DNA of 64,000 bases from Orlajensenia stereocauli (lineage in GTDB: Bacteria > Actinomycetota > Actinomycetes > Actinomycetales > Microbacteriaceae), in NCBI RefSeq assembly GCF_039548895.1, contig NZ_JBCLVG010000001.1. One strand, 5' to 3'. The notes beneath the pieces were generated by a model, which saw nothing but the letters and a program-made list of their open reading frames with translations, was not told where the DNA came from and ran no database searches. Of the stretch, positions 26,667 through 35,023 are shown piece after piece. Position 1 is the first letter of the stretch; each line of letters starts with the position of its first letter. A program made the position numbers and the translations under genes.

Positions 26667-27132
26667 CGCACGCCTCGTCGCTGAGATCCTCAGCGCAGCC
26701 GAGGGCGCCGCGCTCAACTCGGGCTCCCCTCGCATCGGAGCGGAACACCTGCTGATCGGATGCCTCACCACGATGGACCCGTCTGCCAGGACCGCTGTCG
26801 CCGCCGACGGGATCGACGACCGGGCTGTGCGTGCAGCGTTGGCTCGCGTTCTGGATCGAGCCGTGCTGACCGGGGCGGCCCAGACTGTGGTTTATGCCGG
26901 TGACCCCGACGGCGTGCCCGAGGGAACCCCGCCGCTTTCCCCGGATGGCACCTCGGTTCTGCAGCGGGCCCGCGTGCTGTCGCGGATGCACCGACCCCGA
27001 GGCCTGCAGGCAGCCGATGTGCTCGTGGCCGTTGCGGAGTTGGAGGATGGCACCGCACGAGCGGTGCTCGACGATCTGGGCGTCGATCGGCAGCGGCTGT
27101 TCGACTTCCGCGACTGGGCGGCCGGGCACTGA
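26644..27132 (+). CDS. Clp N-terminal domain protein without ATPase
   Basis: 162 aa made of two Clp-N repeats. The first reads AEILSAAEGAALNSGSPRIG then AEHLLIGCL; the second reads VLQRARVLSRMHRPRGLQAA then DVLVAVAE, ending in LDDLGVD. There is no AAA+ module. In ClpA/ClpC this domain binds adaptors and substrates; stand-alone copies might compete for adaptors. GTG 26644 has GAGGAGG 6 nt upstream and lies inside the MFS gene. The ORF's earlier ATG has no ribosome binding site. Confidence 0.8.
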   Translation: MSGGLAADARLVAEILSAAEGAALNSGSPRIGAEHLLIGCLTTMDPSARTAVAADGIDDRAVRAALARVLDRAVLTGAAQTVVYAGDPDGVPEGTPPLSPDGTSVLQRARVLSRMHRPRGLQAADVLVAVAELEDGTARAVLDDLGVDRQRLFDFRDWAAGH

Positions 27133-27196
27133 TCGCCGGAGCCACACAGGTGAGCCACACGCAGGACCGGCTCACGCCGGCGTCAGGCGCTGCCCA

Positions 27197-28600
27197 TCAG
27201 ATCGAGCGGATCTCCTCGTCGATCTCGGCGAGCTGCTCCGTGACGCGGGCTGCCTCGAGCTCGCCGACGAGTTCGAATGCCGTCAGTTCGCGGGGGCTCT
27301 CCTCGATGGGGGTGAGAGGCGCGAAGACCTTCGTCTCGTCGAGGGCGCCGAGCTTGCGGGCGGTCGGAAGCACGCGGCTCTCGAGCGAACCGACGAAGGT
27401 GTTGTAGTCCTTGACCGTGCGCTCGATGGTGCGACCCAGCTTCTCGATCTGGGTGGCCGTGGTCGAGAGCCTGGAGTAGAGCTCGCGGCTGAGGTCGAAG
27501 AGGGTCTTCGCCTCGTTCGTCAGCACGTCCTGCTGCCAGCTGAACGCGACGGTCTTGAGTACGGACCAGAGTGTGACCGGAGAGGCGAGCGCCACCCGCT
27601 TGCTGAAGGCGAACTCCATGATCGACGGGTCGGCTTCGAGGGCGCTCGAGACGAGCGACTCGCTGGGAATGAACGCGATGACCAGTTCGGGCGAGGACTC
27701 GAGGCCGTTCCAGTAGGTCTTGCTGCCGAGGGTCGTGATGTGGTCGCGCACGGCCTTGACGTGGTCTTTGAGCTTGGCCTCGCGCTGCGCTCCCTCGGCG
27801 CCGGTCGCCGTGGCCGGAATCTGGCTGGCCTCGAGGTAGGCGTTGAACGGCACCTTGGCGTCGACGGCGATGTTCTTGCCGCCGGGCAGGTGGATGACCA
27901 TGTCGGGGCGGCCGGCACCGGCATCCGTCGAGATGCTCGCCTGGGTGTCGAAGTCGACGCGTTCGATGAGGCCGGCGGCCTCCACGACGCTGCGCAGCTG
28001 GGTCTCGCCCCATACGCCGCGCGTGCTGTTCGACCGCAGTGCAGAGGCCAGAGTCTCGGCGGTCGAACGGAGGCGCTCCTCGGACTCGCTCGCCTGACGC
28101 AACTGCTGCGACAGCTCGCCGTGCTGCAGGCTGCGCTGGGTCTCGAGCTCGGTGACCTTCAGCTGCATCTCGGACAGCGTCTGCTTGACCGGGGCCAGCG
28201 CCTGGAGGACCTTGCTCTCGGCCTTCTCGCGGTCTTCACGGGCCCGCTGCTCGGTGCGGTGCTGCTCGACGACCTCGCGGTACTGCGACTGCGCGGCGCC
28301 GATCTGCTCGCGCAGACCTGCCACTGTCGCGTCCATGGCGGCGAGCTGGGAACGCAACTCGGACTGAACGGCGTGCTCGGTGGAACGGATCTCGGCCTGG
28401 ACGGCCAGCTCGGCCGAGCGCACCTCGGCCAGCTGCGCCTGGTGGCGCATCTCGACGACGGCGGGGTCCTCGACGATCACGCCGGACTGCGCGGCAGCCT
28501 CGCGGGCCGCTGCGGCGCGACGCTGCAGCAGGAACGCCGTCGCGAGGGCGCCGAGCGCGATGCCGACGACGAGGCCGATGATCAGTCCGAGGATGTCCAT
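27197..28600 (-). CDS. rmuC: RmuC family DNA recombination protein
   Basis: 467 aa. An N-terminal transmembrane helix (about 3-26) is followed by a long coiled coil (about 27-190) and the RmuC nuclease-like domain with GVWGETQLRSVVEAAGL, ADMVIHLPGGKNIAVDAKVP-like text (here PDMVIHLPGG then KNIAVDAK), and VIAFIPSESLV. Loss of RmuC raises inversion between short inverted repeats. ATG 28600 (MDILG) was chosen because the helix starts there; a longer frame has no support. Convergent with the Clp-N gene. Confidence 0.92.
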   Translation of the reverse strand: MDILGLIIGLVVGIALGALATAFLLQRRAAAAREAAAQSGVIVEDPAVVEMRHQAQLAEVRSAELAVQAEIRSTEHAVQSELRSQLAAMDATVAGLREQIGAAQSQYREVVEQHRTEQRAREDREKAESKVLQALAPVKQTLSEMQLKVTELETQRSLQHGELSQQLRQASESEERLRSTAETLASALRSNSTRGVWGETQLRSVVEAAGLIERVDFDTQASISTDAGAGRPDMVIHLPGGKNIAVDAKVPFNAYLEASQIPATATGAEGAQREAKLKDHVKAVRDHITTLGSKTYWNGLESSPELVIAFIPSESLVSSALEADPSIMEFAFSKRVALASPVTLWSVLKTVAFSWQQDVLTNEAKTLFDLSRELYSRLSTTATQIEKLGRTIERTVKDYNTFVGSLESRVLPTARKLGALDETKVFAPLTPIEESPRELTAFELVGELEAARVTEQLAEIDEEIRSI

Positions 28601-28790
28601 GGCTCCAGTGTCGCCTGCCCCGCCGACACTCGGCGTCCGCCGGCCCGCGAGCCGCGGCATCCGCCGGCTCGAAGCCTGAGAGAAGAGGCCGGAATGGCGA
28701 GAACAGGGCGATCCGGCCTGTTCCGGAGCGATTCGTGCGGTCCGGCCTGTTTTCCGGCGCGCGTCGCGTGCGACGGAGTCAGGAGCGGTA

Positions 28791-29408
28791 TTACGCCAGT
28801 GCCATCGGGCCGTGCGTAGCCGCCTTCGCGGCCGTGGCGACCGGGCCGATGGCTCCGAACCTCACACCGACGACCTGGGCGAGGGCGTCCATGTCGCCGA
28901 CTCCGTGGCGCGCGGCCGCGTCGATCATGATGTGCGCGCATGCCTCGGCGTCGGCCAGGGCGTCGTGGTGCGTGAAGCCCTCGAAGCCGGCGGCCATGGC
29001 GGCCACTGGCAGGCGGTACGAGTCGAGCGAGTAGGTCTTGCGCGCCACCTGCAGGCTGCAGAGGTAGCGGAAGTCGGGCACCGCGGATCCGACGAACGTC
29101 GACGCCGCCTTGATGACGCCCATGTCGAAGCCGGCGTTGTGCGCCACGAGCACGTCGCCCTCGGCGAACGCGAGCAGATCGGGCAGCTGGTCGCCCCATT
29201 CGAACGCGTCGGCGCACTGCTCGGGCTGGATGCCGTGGATGCGGATGTTCCACTCGTTGAACTCGTCGTGGGGGAACGGCGGGCGGATGAACCAGCCCAC
29301 GCGTTCGACGACCTTGCCGTCGCGCACCTTGGTCATGCCGACGGAGCACGCCGAGACGTTCGATCCGTTGGCAGTCTCGAAGTCGATCGCGGTGAAGTTC
29401 ACTGGCAC
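28791..29408 (-). CDS. DEDDh 3'-5' exonuclease (DnaQ-like)
   Basis: 205 aa. Acidic residues of the DEDDh family: DFET at 9-12, HNAGFDMGV near 90-98, and HDALADAEA near 147-155 with the final His-Asp pair. This is a stand-alone proofreading-like exonuclease acting on single-stranded or mismatched 3' ends; it is not full-length dnaQ of E. coli type. GTG 29408 and GTG 29402 are both possible starts. The 190 bp downstream, up to rmuC, hold two copies of TCCGGCCTGTT and no gene. Confidence 0.88.
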   Translation of the reverse strand: MPVNFTAIDFETANGSNVSACSVGMTKVRDGKVVERVGWFIRPPFPHDEFNEWNIRIHGIQPEQCADAFEWGDQLPDLLAFAEGDVLVAHNAGFDMGVIKAASTFVGSAVPDFRYLCSLQVARKTYSLDSYRLPVAAMAAGFEGFTHHDALADAEACAHIMIDAAARHGVGDMDALAQVVGVRFGAIGPVATAAKAATHGPMALA

Positions 29409-29614
29409 ACTGCCATCGTTACACGCTCCGCCGACACGGCCAGCATCGGCGGCGGCCTGTCGGCATCAGCCTGCGGGAGACGGATGCCGTGGGCGGAATG
29501 GTGGGCCGGCGGCATCCGTCACCCGTCGTTCAGACGGATGTCAGGGGGCGGCCGTAGGGTGAGCGCACCCGGTCTCCCGGCCCCGCCGGAAGTAGGGGAG
29601 AGACAGGAGCTGCA

Positions 29615-30376
29615 GTGCATCCAGAACACGGTGATCGCGTCATCGAGACCCTGTTCCTCGACCTCGACGGAACGATGCTCGACTGGAGTCGGCTGCGCGA
29701 GGCCATCAGGTCCACCTGCGAGGGGCTCTCCGCGGCGCACCCCGGCCTCGACCCTCTCGAGATCGAGAAGGTCAACGACTCCGTCTGGGACACGTACTGG
29801 CCCGAGATCGAGCTCGACTGGTATCGCGGCCATCTTGACAACGACGAGCTCGGACTCGAGGCCTGGCGCCGCACCTTCGAGCAGTTCGGGCTGCACGACG
29901 CCGAGCTGCTGCAGGCGACGGCGGATGCCTATCACCGGGCCGAGCGCGGCGGGCACACCCTCTTCGACGACGTCGTCGACACCCTCGCCGAGGCGCGCGC
30001 GGCCGGCATCAGGCTGGCCGTCGTCACCAACGGACCCACCGGGGCGCAGCGCGCCAAGCTCGAGGCCCTGGGCATCGAGAACAGCTTCGACGCCGTCTTC
30101 GTCTCTGGTGAGGTCGGAGCGGCCAAGCCCGACCGCGCCATCTTCGACCACGCGCTGGCCGAGCTCGACGCCGACCCTGCCACCGCCTGGCACGTGGGCG
30201 ACCTGCTCGACAAAGACGTGGCAGGGGCCCAGGCCGCCGGCATCCGGGGCATCTGGCTCAACCGTCTCGATGAGACGGCGACGGCGACGGATGCAGTCCC
30301 CGACCTCGAGATCACCTCGTTGCGCGAACTGCTGCCCGCCCTGCAGCTGCCGGCCCGCACCGGGGTCCGCTCGTGA
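29615..30376 (+). CDS. HAD family hydrolase, IA variant 1
   Basis: 253-aa Rossmann-fold phosphatase. Motif I is FLDLDGT (nucleophile and acid Asp), motif II VVTNGPTGA, motif III AAKPD and motif IV HVGDLLDKDV. The four-helix cap lies between residues about 25 and 110, which fits the YjjG/pyrimidine 5'-nucleotidase-type members. GTG has ACAGGAG 6 nt upstream. The stop overlaps the next gene as GTGA. Confidence 0.9.
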   Translation: MHPEHGDRVIETLFLDLDGTMLDWSRLREAIRSTCEGLSAAHPGLDPLEIEKVNDSVWDTYWPEIELDWYRGHLDNDELGLEAWRRTFEQFGLHDAELLQATADAYHRAERGGHTLFDDVVDTLAEARAAGIRLAVVTNGPTGAQRAKLEALGIENSFDAVFVSGEVGAAKPDRAIFDHALAELDADPATAWHVGDLLDKDVAGAQAAGIRGIWLNRLDETATATDAVPDLEITSLRELLPALQLPARTGVRS

Positions 30377-30699
30377 ACGCGTTGCCCGATCCGGTCGACG
30401 CCTTCTTCGAGGCGACCAACGCCGGTGACGTCGATCGCTTCGTCGCGGCCTTCGCGGCCGACGGCGTGATCGACGACTGGGGTCGCACCTTCACCGGCCA
30501 CGATGGCGTTCGTCAATGGACCGAGGGCGAGTCCATCGGCGTCGAGCAGACCTTCGAGATCACGAGCTTCCGCATCGAGGGACGCACTGTGGTCGTACTC
30601 GCCGACGTCGGGGGCAACGGATTCAACGGACCGTCCACGTTCACGTTCGACCTCACCGACGACGGCTCCGCCATCGAGCGGATGGTCATCACGGCGTAG
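30373..30699 (+). CDS. SnoaL/NTF2-like domain protein
   Basis: 108 aa with the cone-shaped NTF2-like fold: DAFFEATNAGDVDRFVAAF at the start, DGVIDDWGRTFTGHDGVRQW in the middle and closing beta-strands (VVVLADVGG, TFTFDLTDDG). Members include enzymes and binding proteins, so no reaction can be assigned. GTG overlaps the HAD gene stop by 4 bp (GTGA). Probably cotranscribed with it. Confidence 0.82.
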   Translation: MNALPDPVDAFFEATNAGDVDRFVAAFAADGVIDDWGRTFTGHDGVRQWTEGESIGVEQTFEITSFRIEGRTVVVLADVGGNGFNGPSTFTFDLTDDGSAIERMVITA

Positions 30700-30749
30700 T
30701 CGCTGCGCGCCGACCGCCCGCACCCGCACCCGCGCGCACCCGCGACCGG

Positions 30750-30755
30750 TACCAT
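30750..30755 (+). promoter_or_regulatory. -10 box for a probable leaderless ychF transcript
   Basis: TACCAT ends 8 nt before GTG 30764. The intervening TGACCCCC contains no ribosome binding site. Confidence 0.5.
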
Positions 30756-30763
30756 TGACCCCC

Positions 30764-31837
30764 GTGGCTCTTACAATCGGCATCGTCGGCCTGCCCAACG
30801 TCGGCAAGTCAACCCTCTTCAACGCACTGACCAAGAATCAGGTGCTCGCGGCGAACTATCCGTTCGCCACGATCGAGCCGAATGTCGGGGTCGTGAACCT
30901 GCCCGATCCGCGCCTCGAGACCCTCGCCGGCATCTTCAGCAGCGAGCGCATCCTGCCGGCCCCGGTCTCCTTCGTCGACATCGCCGGCATCGTGCGCGGC
31001 GCGTCGGAGGGTGAGGGCCTCGGCAACAAGTTCCTCGCGAACATCCGCGAGGCCGACGCCATCGCCCAGGTCGTGCGCGGCTTCACCGATGACGACGTCG
31101 TGCACGTCGAGGGCAAGGTCGACCCCAAGTCCGACATGGAGACCATCAACACCGAGCTCATCCTCGCCGACATGGAGACCCTCGAGAAGGCGATCCCGCG
31201 GTTCGAGAAGGAGCTGAAGACCAAGAAGATCGGCTCCGACGTTCTCGTCGGAGCGCAGGAGGCTCTCGCCGAGCTGCAGAAGGGCACGCCACTCTCGGCC
31301 TCCAAGGTCGACATCACGCCCATCAAGGAGCTCGGCCTGCTCACGGCCAAGCCCTTCATCTACGTCTTCAACGTCGACGAGGCCGTGCTGACGGATGCCG
31401 CCAAGCGCGCCGAGCTCGAGGCCCTCGTCGCTCCTGCCCAGGCTGTCCTCCTCGACGCCAAGATCGAGTCCGAGCTGATCGACCTCGACCCGGCCGACGC
31501 CGCCGAGCTCCTCGCGTCGACCGGCCAGGACGAGTCCGGCCTCGACCAGCTCGCCCGCATCGGCTTCGCCACGCTCGGCCTGCAGACCTACCTCACGGCA
31601 GGTCCGAAGGAGACCCGCGCCTGGACGATCCCGACCGGTGCCAAGGCGCCCCAGGCGGCCGGCGTCATCCACACGGACTTCGAGCGCGGCTTCATCAAGG
31701 CCGAGGTCATCTCCTTCGACGACCTCGTCGCCACTGGCTCCATCGCCGAGGCCCGCTCGCATGGCAAGGCCCGCATCGAGGGCAAGGACTACGTCATGCA
31801 GGACGGCGACGTGGTGGAGTTCCGCTTCAACGTCTAG
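30764..31837 (+). CDS. ychF: Ribosome-binding ATPase YchF
   Basis: Obg-family P-loop protein that prefers ATP and binds ribosomes, 357 aa. G1 is GLPNVGKST (residues about 9-17), G2/G3 region FVDIAGIVRGASEGEGLGN, and the C-terminal TGS domain holds TDFERGFIKAEVI and ends DVVEFRFNV. GTG start is supported by a -10 box; longer frames would run through the upstream gene. A terminator hairpin begins at the stop. Confidence 0.95.
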   Translation: MALTIGIVGLPNVGKSTLFNALTKNQVLAANYPFATIEPNVGVVNLPDPRLETLAGIFSSERILPAPVSFVDIAGIVRGASEGEGLGNKFLANIREADAIAQVVRGFTDDDVVHVEGKVDPKSDMETINTELILADMETLEKAIPRFEKELKTKKIGSDVLVGAQEALAELQKGTPLSASKVDITPIKELGLLTAKPFIYVFNVDEAVLTDAAKRAELEALVAPAQAVLLDAKIESELIDLDPADAAELLASTGQDESGLDQLARIGFATLGLQTYLTAGPKETRAWTIPTGAKAPQAAGVIHTDFERGFIKAEVISFDDLVATGSIAEARSHGKARIEGKDYVMQDGDVVEFRFNV

Positions 31838-31857
31838 TCGGGCGAGCCGCCGCCCGA
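31838..31857. terminator. Hairpin between convergent ychF and a small zinc-ribbon gene
   Basis: TCGGGCG and CGCCCGA form a perfect 7-bp stem with a 6-nt loop directly after the ychF stop. Flanking CGTC and GACG can extend it, with 3 unpaired bases on one side. Confidence 0.6.
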
Positions 31858-31866
31858 GACGGCGCG

Positions 31867-32019
31867 TCAAGAGAAGTCGAAGGTTCCCGGAGGACCGTCG
31901 TCGCTGCGTTCCACACCGCAGAGAGCGCATTCGTGGTACGCCAGACCCGTCTCCTCCTGGTGCCGCAGCACCCACTTGTGCATGCGCAACCTGCAGCGGA
32001 GGGGTCTCGTCGTCGTCAT
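31867..32019 (-). CDS. Small zinc-ribbon-like protein
   Basis: 50 aa. Two potential metal ligands per half: RCRLRMHKW (Cys and His) and HECALCG (His, Cys, Cys). The layout resembles small actinobacterial CxxC proteins of unknown function. GGGAG 6 nt before ATG 32019; the longer ORF upstream has no ribosome binding site and unlikely composition. Ends 9 bp from the ychF terminator. Confidence 0.72.
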   Translation of the reverse strand: MTTTRPLRCRLRMHKWVLRHQEETGLAYHECALCGVERSDDGPPGTFDFS

Positions 32020-32205
32020 GGTGCACTCCCACTCTCGGACGGAAGCGCCTGAATGCTGACGCACCCGGTCATGGGCTCTGCTCGCATGGTAGTCCTGCCC
32101 GGCGCACCTGTGGGGTGGCATCCGGGAGTCACCGAGCAGGATCCGAGAAGCCCTCATCCCGACCGCCGCAGTACGGTGGGGTCAATTCGCACACCGGGAG
32201 GACCC

Positions 32206-32670
32206 ATGCCGTACGCCGTCGACTTCGTGAACGTCTCCACGGAGGGCCTCGAGTCCTCGCCGGTCACGGATGCTCTCGCCGGGCTCCGTGCCAATGAGGC
32301 GCGGTACTTCAAGAACAAGTTCGACCACGTCTTCACGGTCAGTACCGTCGACGAGGACCCAGCCGCCCTCGATCGCGTGAGCCGCATCCTCAAGGAGGAG
32401 CGGGACATCGTGATCGCCTCCCGCCCGTTGGAGGTCACCGACTTCGAAGTCGACGGCACCCGGATGACGTACGTCTTCTACGAGTCCGGACTCTCGATCA
32501 ACGTGATGTACGGCCTCGACGAGGGTGGCAAGCGAGCCGTCGGGTTCAAGCTCTCCGATGGGATGGAGGTCCCTGAAGAGTTGGCCGCACGATTCAAGTT
32601 CGCTCGCCAGAAGTCGAAGCTGGCCGGCACCATCCGCGGCTCCTTCTTCGTGATCAAGGGCGAGTACTGA
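32206..32670 (+). CDS. Conserved-looking cytoplasmic protein, unknown function
   Basis: 154 aa, soluble, with mixed alpha/beta character. Phrases such as ANEARYFKNKFDHVF, VTDFEVDGTRMTYVFYES and TIRGSFFVIKGEY suggest a compact domain. No family recognised. ATG has GGGAGG 5 nt upstream, and TACGGT at 32171-32176 could be its -10 box. It is followed by a very long hairpin that probably ends its transcript. Confidence 0.75.
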   Translation: MPYAVDFVNVSTEGLESSPVTDALAGLRANEARYFKNKFDHVFTVSTVDEDPAALDRVSRILKEERDIVIASRPLEVTDFEVDGTRMTYVFYESGLSINVMYGLDEGGKRAVGFKLSDGMEVPEELAARFKFARQKSKLAGTIRGSFFVIKGEY

Positions 32671-32679
32671 GCTCGACCC

Positions 32680-32761
32680 GCGCAACTCAGGCTGGATTGC
32701 GATCGACAGGCGTGTCTGCACACGACACGCCCTGATGAACGCGATCGAGCCTGTATTGCGC
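32680..32761. repeat. 82-bp imperfect inverted repeat between the 154-aa gene and the ECF sigma gene
   Basis: Nested pairs: GCGCAA (32680-32685) with TTGCGC (32756-32761), CAGGCT (32688-32693) with AGCCTG (32748-32753), and GGCGTGTC (32709-32716) with GACACGCC (32724-32731), around a 7-nt loop. The segments between also pair partly (GATTGCGATC against GCGATC). It is far longer than a terminator needs to be. No second copy was seen in the window. Confidence 0.8.
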
Positions 32762-32845
32762 AGGCCTGCGGCATCCGGAGATCAGGACGAGCGACCGGCG
32801 ATCGACGCCGACCGGCGTCTCAGCTCCCGAACTTCGTCGTGCGCC

Positions 32846-32875
32846 CGTGCAAGACTCGCGGCAGACCCGACACAT
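32846..32875 (+). promoter_or_regulatory. Candidate ECF-type promoter of the sigma gene
   Basis: CGTGCAAG followed, 17 nt after the G, by CACAT. A similar pair lies before the downstream gene at 33473-33500. The spacing differs by 2 nt, so it is only a candidate autoregulated promoter. Confidence 0.35.
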
Positions 32876-32933
32876 TCAGGGTGTGAGGATCGCCAGCACT
32901 GCAGCAGACGCCGACGTGACCGAGGGAGTGGGG

Positions 32934-33467
32934 ATGCCCGAGAGCGCCGACCCGCCCCGTGAGGGCGCTGCGGCGAGCCACGACGTCGCCTGGTTCACCG
33001 CGGTCGTTCGAGAGCACTCCACCGCCCTCGTGCGCTACTTCGCCCGCCGCGGGCCTCGGCAGGACGCCGAGGACCTGGCCGCCGAGGTCTTCGCCACGGC
33101 CTGGCGTCGCCGCAGCGTCGTGCCGACCGACGCCGTTCTGCCGTGGCTGTACCGAACAGCCGGATTCACCCTCGCCAATCACCGCCGCAAGACGATCGAC
33201 CTCCCCGTCGACGAGGTGCCGGAGGCCGGCACGGTTCGCGTCAGCGAGGATCCCGAGCTGAGCGCCCTGTTCGACGCCGAGCTCCGAGGGGCCCTCGCAA
33301 CCGTGGGGGAGCGCGATCGGCACATCCTGCTGCTGCACGCCTGGGAGGGCCTGGACGGCGAGGAGCTCGCCGCGGTTCTCGGCATCTCGCGGTCGGGGGC
33401 GGATGCCGCTCTCTCCCGTGCCCGCAAGCGCCTCCGCGAGGCGTGGGGCGAACGGATGTCGTTCTAG
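32934..33467 (+). CDS. ECF (sigma-70 family) RNA polymerase sigma factor
   Basis: 177 aa. Region 2 is at about residues 25-90 (FTAVVREHSTALVRYFARRG, DAEDLAAEVFATAWRR, VLPWLYRTAGFTLANHRR). Region 4 is at about 120-170 (LRGALATVGERDRHILLLHA, LDGEELAAVLGISRSGADAA, LSRARKRLREA). GGGAG lies 6 nt before ATG 32934; the longer ORF start at GTG 32847 is inside a putative promoter. Paired with a downstream membrane protein that probably controls it. Confidence 0.92.
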   Translation: MPESADPPREGAAASHDVAWFTAVVREHSTALVRYFARRGPRQDAEDLAAEVFATAWRRRSVVPTDAVLPWLYRTAGFTLANHRRKTIDLPVDEVPEAGTVRVSEDPELSALFDAELRGALATVGERDRHILLLHAWEGLDGEELAAVLGISRSGADAALSRARKRLREAWGERMSF

Positions 33468-33472
33468 ACGCT

Positions 33473-33500
33473 CGTGCAAGGTTCGGCGCTCTCTGCACAT
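33473..33500 (+). promoter_or_regulatory. Second copy of the candidate ECF-type element
   Basis: CGTGCAAG, 15 nt, then CACAT, about 40 bp before the ATG of the membrane partner gene. It resembles the element before the sigma gene and suggests a shared regulator. Confidence 0.35.
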
Positions 33501-33538
33501 AGGTATCAGTAGGCGCACGCACGAAAGGCTGAAGCGAC

Positions 33539-34933
33539 ATGAGCGATGACAACGGACTCGACCGGGACGACGGACTCGACCCCGAGGCGCGCCTGCGCGC
33601 CGCCGACCCCGCAGCCGAGGTCGAACCTCGCGCTGGATTCGTGGACGAGGTCATCGCTGCGGCGACTGGGGGCGTACCCGACTCCGAGGCGGCCACGGAC
33701 GATCCGGCGGGGGAGCCGGCGCCCGTGACCGACCTCGGCACCGAGCGGGTGCGTCGGCGCCCGCGGTGGATACCGATCGCGGCCGTCGCCGCATCCATCG
33801 CGATCTTCGGTGCCGCCGGGTACGCCGTGGGGGCGTCGACGGGCGGAACTTCCACGCTCGCCGACGGTGCGGCGCCGCCCATTTCACTGCAGGGGGCCCC
33901 GCAGGGGGCGGCTGAGGGCGCCGCCGACTCCGGCGTCGCCCCGAATGTGCCTGCCGCGGGGGCGGCACCCGAGAGCCGCAAGATGGCCGCCGGCTCGACC
34001 GCCGACATGATGTACCCGTCGGGATTCGGGCGCAACGACTTCACGTCGTCGGGCCTGTCGACCGCTGGCGGATCGGCGCCGGGCTATGCGTTCGATGCTC
34101 GCGCGGCCTCGAACGTCGAGACCGTGTCGGCACTCGCTGCGGCGTTCGGACTCGAGGGCGTGCCCGAGCTGAAGGACGGCGCCTGGTATGTCGGGAGCCA
34201 GGACGGAACCGCTCCAGGGCTCTCGGTGTACCTCGACGGCACCCTCTCGTTCTCGTACTCGGATCCGGTGGCGAACCCCTGGAACTGCAAGGAGACCGAC
34301 GAGACAGGGGCATGCGTACCCACGGGCGACGGCACCGTCCCGGGGGAGGAAGCCGCCATCGAATCCCTGCGCTCCGTGATCGCGGCAACCGGGCGCGACC
34401 CGGAGGCCTTCCAGTACAGCTCCGAGACGTGGGAGGGCTCGCTCACCCGCACCGCTCAGGCCTGGCCCGTCGTGGACGGCCAGCGCGTCGACCAGCCGTG
34501 GACTCTCGAGCTCGCGACAGCCGGCATCGTCAACTCCTACGGCGGACTGGCGACGATCGTTCCCCTGGGCGACTACGAGGTCGTCAGTGAGCAGGAGGCG
34601 TTCGAGCGGCTCTCCGACCCGCGATTCGGCGCCCAGATGACGAACCTCCCGATCGCGATGCGGGCGACGGATGCCGGCATCTCGGCCGAAGGCGACGCCC
34701 CGGTCGAGTGGGTGCCGCCCACCGAGCCGCCGGCGATGCCGTCGTCCGGAGCCGCACTGGCGTGGCCGGTGAACCAGGTCGACATCGTGAGTGCCAGGCT
34801 CGGGCTCGCGAGCCAGTGGCAGCCCGACGGAAGTGTGGTCGTCGTGCCGGCCTACGAACTCACCGACGCCGAGGGCGGCACCTGGTCGGTCATCGCCGTG
34901 GCCGACGAGATGCTCGACTTCGCGACGGAGTAG
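33539..34933 (+). CDS. Single-span membrane protein, probable partner of the ECF sigma factor
   Basis: 464 aa. A cytoplasmic N-terminus of about 78 residues (acidic, RLRAADPAAEVEPRAGFVDE) is followed by one transmembrane helix (about 79-99) and a large Ala/Gly-rich extracytoplasmic domain with two close cysteines in NPWNCKETDETGACVPTG. Position and topology suggest an anti-sigma factor. The N-terminus lacks a recognisable zinc anti-sigma motif (HxxxCxxC), so the role is inferred. GAAAGG lies 10 nt before ATG. Confidence 0.75.
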   Translation: MSDDNGLDRDDGLDPEARLRAADPAAEVEPRAGFVDEVIAAATGGVPDSEAATDDPAGEPAPVTDLGTERVRRRPRWIPIAAVAASIAIFGAAGYAVGASTGGTSTLADGAAPPISLQGAPQGAAEGAADSGVAPNVPAAGAAPESRKMAAGSTADMMYPSGFGRNDFTSSGLSTAGGSAPGYAFDARAASNVETVSALAAAFGLEGVPELKDGAWYVGSQDGTAPGLSVYLDGTLSFSYSDPVANPWNCKETDETGACVPTGDGTVPGEEAAIESLRSVIAATGRDPEAFQYSSETWEGSLTRTAQAWPVVDGQRVDQPWTLELATAGIVNSYGGLATIVPLGDYEVVSEQEAFERLSDPRFGAQMTNLPIAMRATDAGISAEGDAPVEWVPPTEPPAMPSSGAALAWPVNQVDIVSARLGLASQWQPDGSVVVVPAYELTDAEGGTWSVIAVADEMLDFATE

Positions 34934-35023
34934 GGCGCCGGCGTGCGGCATCCGCAGACGGCTGCCGCACGCCGACCGGCATCCCGCTGACCGCATGTCG
35001 GCGGCATGTGCGAGGCTGGCGTC

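Noticed and set aside
26894..28819. A 641-codon plus-strand frame opposite rmuC
   Set aside because: Rich in Leu/Arg/Gly with repeats that mirror rmuC codons, no start context. RmuC on the minus strand has clear family motifs.
30809..32032. A 407-codon minus-strand frame opposite ychF
   Set aside because: Pure mirror of ychF; its text is Gly/Leu/Asp-rich and has no domain.
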